Positions 63,476-64,000 of a stretch of 64,000 nt of DNA are shown here, piece by piece. Position 1 is the first letter of the stretch. The number at the start of each line of letters is the position of its first letter. Made by a program: the position numbers and the translations under genes. The stretch spans positions 186,001 to 250,000 of the forward strand of contig JAVFHQ010000013.1 of NCBI GenBank assembly GCA_035135055.1, read 5' to 3'. The DNA is from Oleoguttula mirabilis (taxonomy: Eukaryota; Ascomycota; Dothideomycetes; Mycosphaerellales; Teratosphaeriaceae). Under the pieces are notes generated by a model. It worked only from the letters and a program-made list of their open reading frames with translations. It made no database searches and had not been told where the DNA came from.

Positions 63476-64000
63476 GTTTGCGGTTGCTGTCGTCCTGATT
63501 CACAAAATGGTCGGTAGCAAAGGGAAGGAGAAAGAGACGCGCCTGGTGTTGGAGATGGACCGATACAGTGGTGCAGGGAAACAGGTGGAGACGGGAGAAA
63601 CGTTACGAAACCGCACTTGCACCGCGAGCATGGGCGAAAGGCATATATTAGGAGGAGCCACCGACGGGAGCGGAGCCAGCTCCAAGGCTACCACTCACAG
63701 TTGGAAGCTTCGTCGGCGTGTGTCGAACCCACGCGCGACGGTCATGGACTCATCAGTCGGAGCACCTCTAGACCAAACCTGCTTGCCCCACCAAATTTTG
63801 CAAGCGGCCGCCAACGGCTTAGCTTATCTCGCGCCCGCGATCATCGATGAGCGCATCTGGATTATGGACGGCTGATAGGTCATAGGGTAAGGTTCGGTGT
63901 AATAAACGTACTGCAGTGGGAAGATTGCAGTGGGATTCCATGAAAGGCGCGCAAATCGCAGCCCGCAGTGTTTCTTGTGAGACGCGATAGGTTTGGGCGT
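63476..64000. other. Upstream region of the CECR5-like gene
   Basis: About 525 bases to the window edge. No gene recognised; short open frames only. Confidence 0.5.

Overview
The window is nuclear DNA of a filamentous ascomycete. The evidence is GC-rich, densely packed, mostly intron-poor genes, short introns of about 50-75 nt with GT...AG ends, and fungal families (RTA1, DUF3405, SREBP with DUF2014, Ssn3/CDK8, DHA2 and sugar-porter MFS). The style of the proteins and the abundance of short 'LPAELRNxIYE' proteins suggest a Dothideomycete (Capnodiales-like), but that placement is inference. No rRNA, tRNA, CRISPR array or intact transposon was recognised. Exon structures were worked out by hand from frame and splice sites. 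Where no in-frame ATG coincided with the longest open frame, the first plausible ATG was used.

Layout. 1-5.4 kb: an RTA1-like membrane protein running off the left edge, a small protein with an LRAT/NlpC-like His...NCxHF signature, and a six-exon DHA2-type MFS exporter. 5.4-7.5 kb: gene-free, holding a phased array of TTGTNACAA palindromes. 7.5-17.8 kb: DUF676 lipase, the exonuclease Rex3, a low-complexity protein, the KEOPS kinase Bud32 and an MmgE/PrpD enzyme. 18.5-24.1 kb: a DUF3405 type II membrane protein, an amidohydrolase and a sugar-porter MFS protein, followed by a small AT-rich island. 24.9-28.9 kb: a large mitochondrial-type protein whose open frame appears to be joined through a 60-nt intron to a repeat-rich C-terminal half. 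29.2-46.2 kb: a HAD hydrolase, an SREBP transcription factor, a C78 (ZUFSP/Mug105-like) peptidase, an FtsJ-fold methyltransferase, an uncharacterised 529-aa protein, GPI11/PIG-F, a Vps73-like MFS protein and the Mediator kinase Ssn3/CDK8.

47.7-60.4 kb holds a local multigene family: four intact 'LPAELRNxIYE' genes, one frameshifted pseudogene and one relic. Between them lie NHP2, a GGPP synthase with very large low-complexity extensions and insertions, and a WSC/Mid2-like cell-surface protein. The window closes with a CECR5-type HAD protein.

Most genes are ordinary housekeeping or membrane functions; there is no secondary-metabolite core enzyme and no operon. Divergent pairs sharing one intergenic region include the lipase/REX3, SREBP/C78, methyltransferase/529-aa protein and MFS/CDK8 pairs. 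The most unusual items are the phased palindrome array, the paralogue cluster with a 31-bp inverted repeat at its broken member, the repeat-tailed mitochondrial-type gene, and the insertion-laden GGPP synthase.
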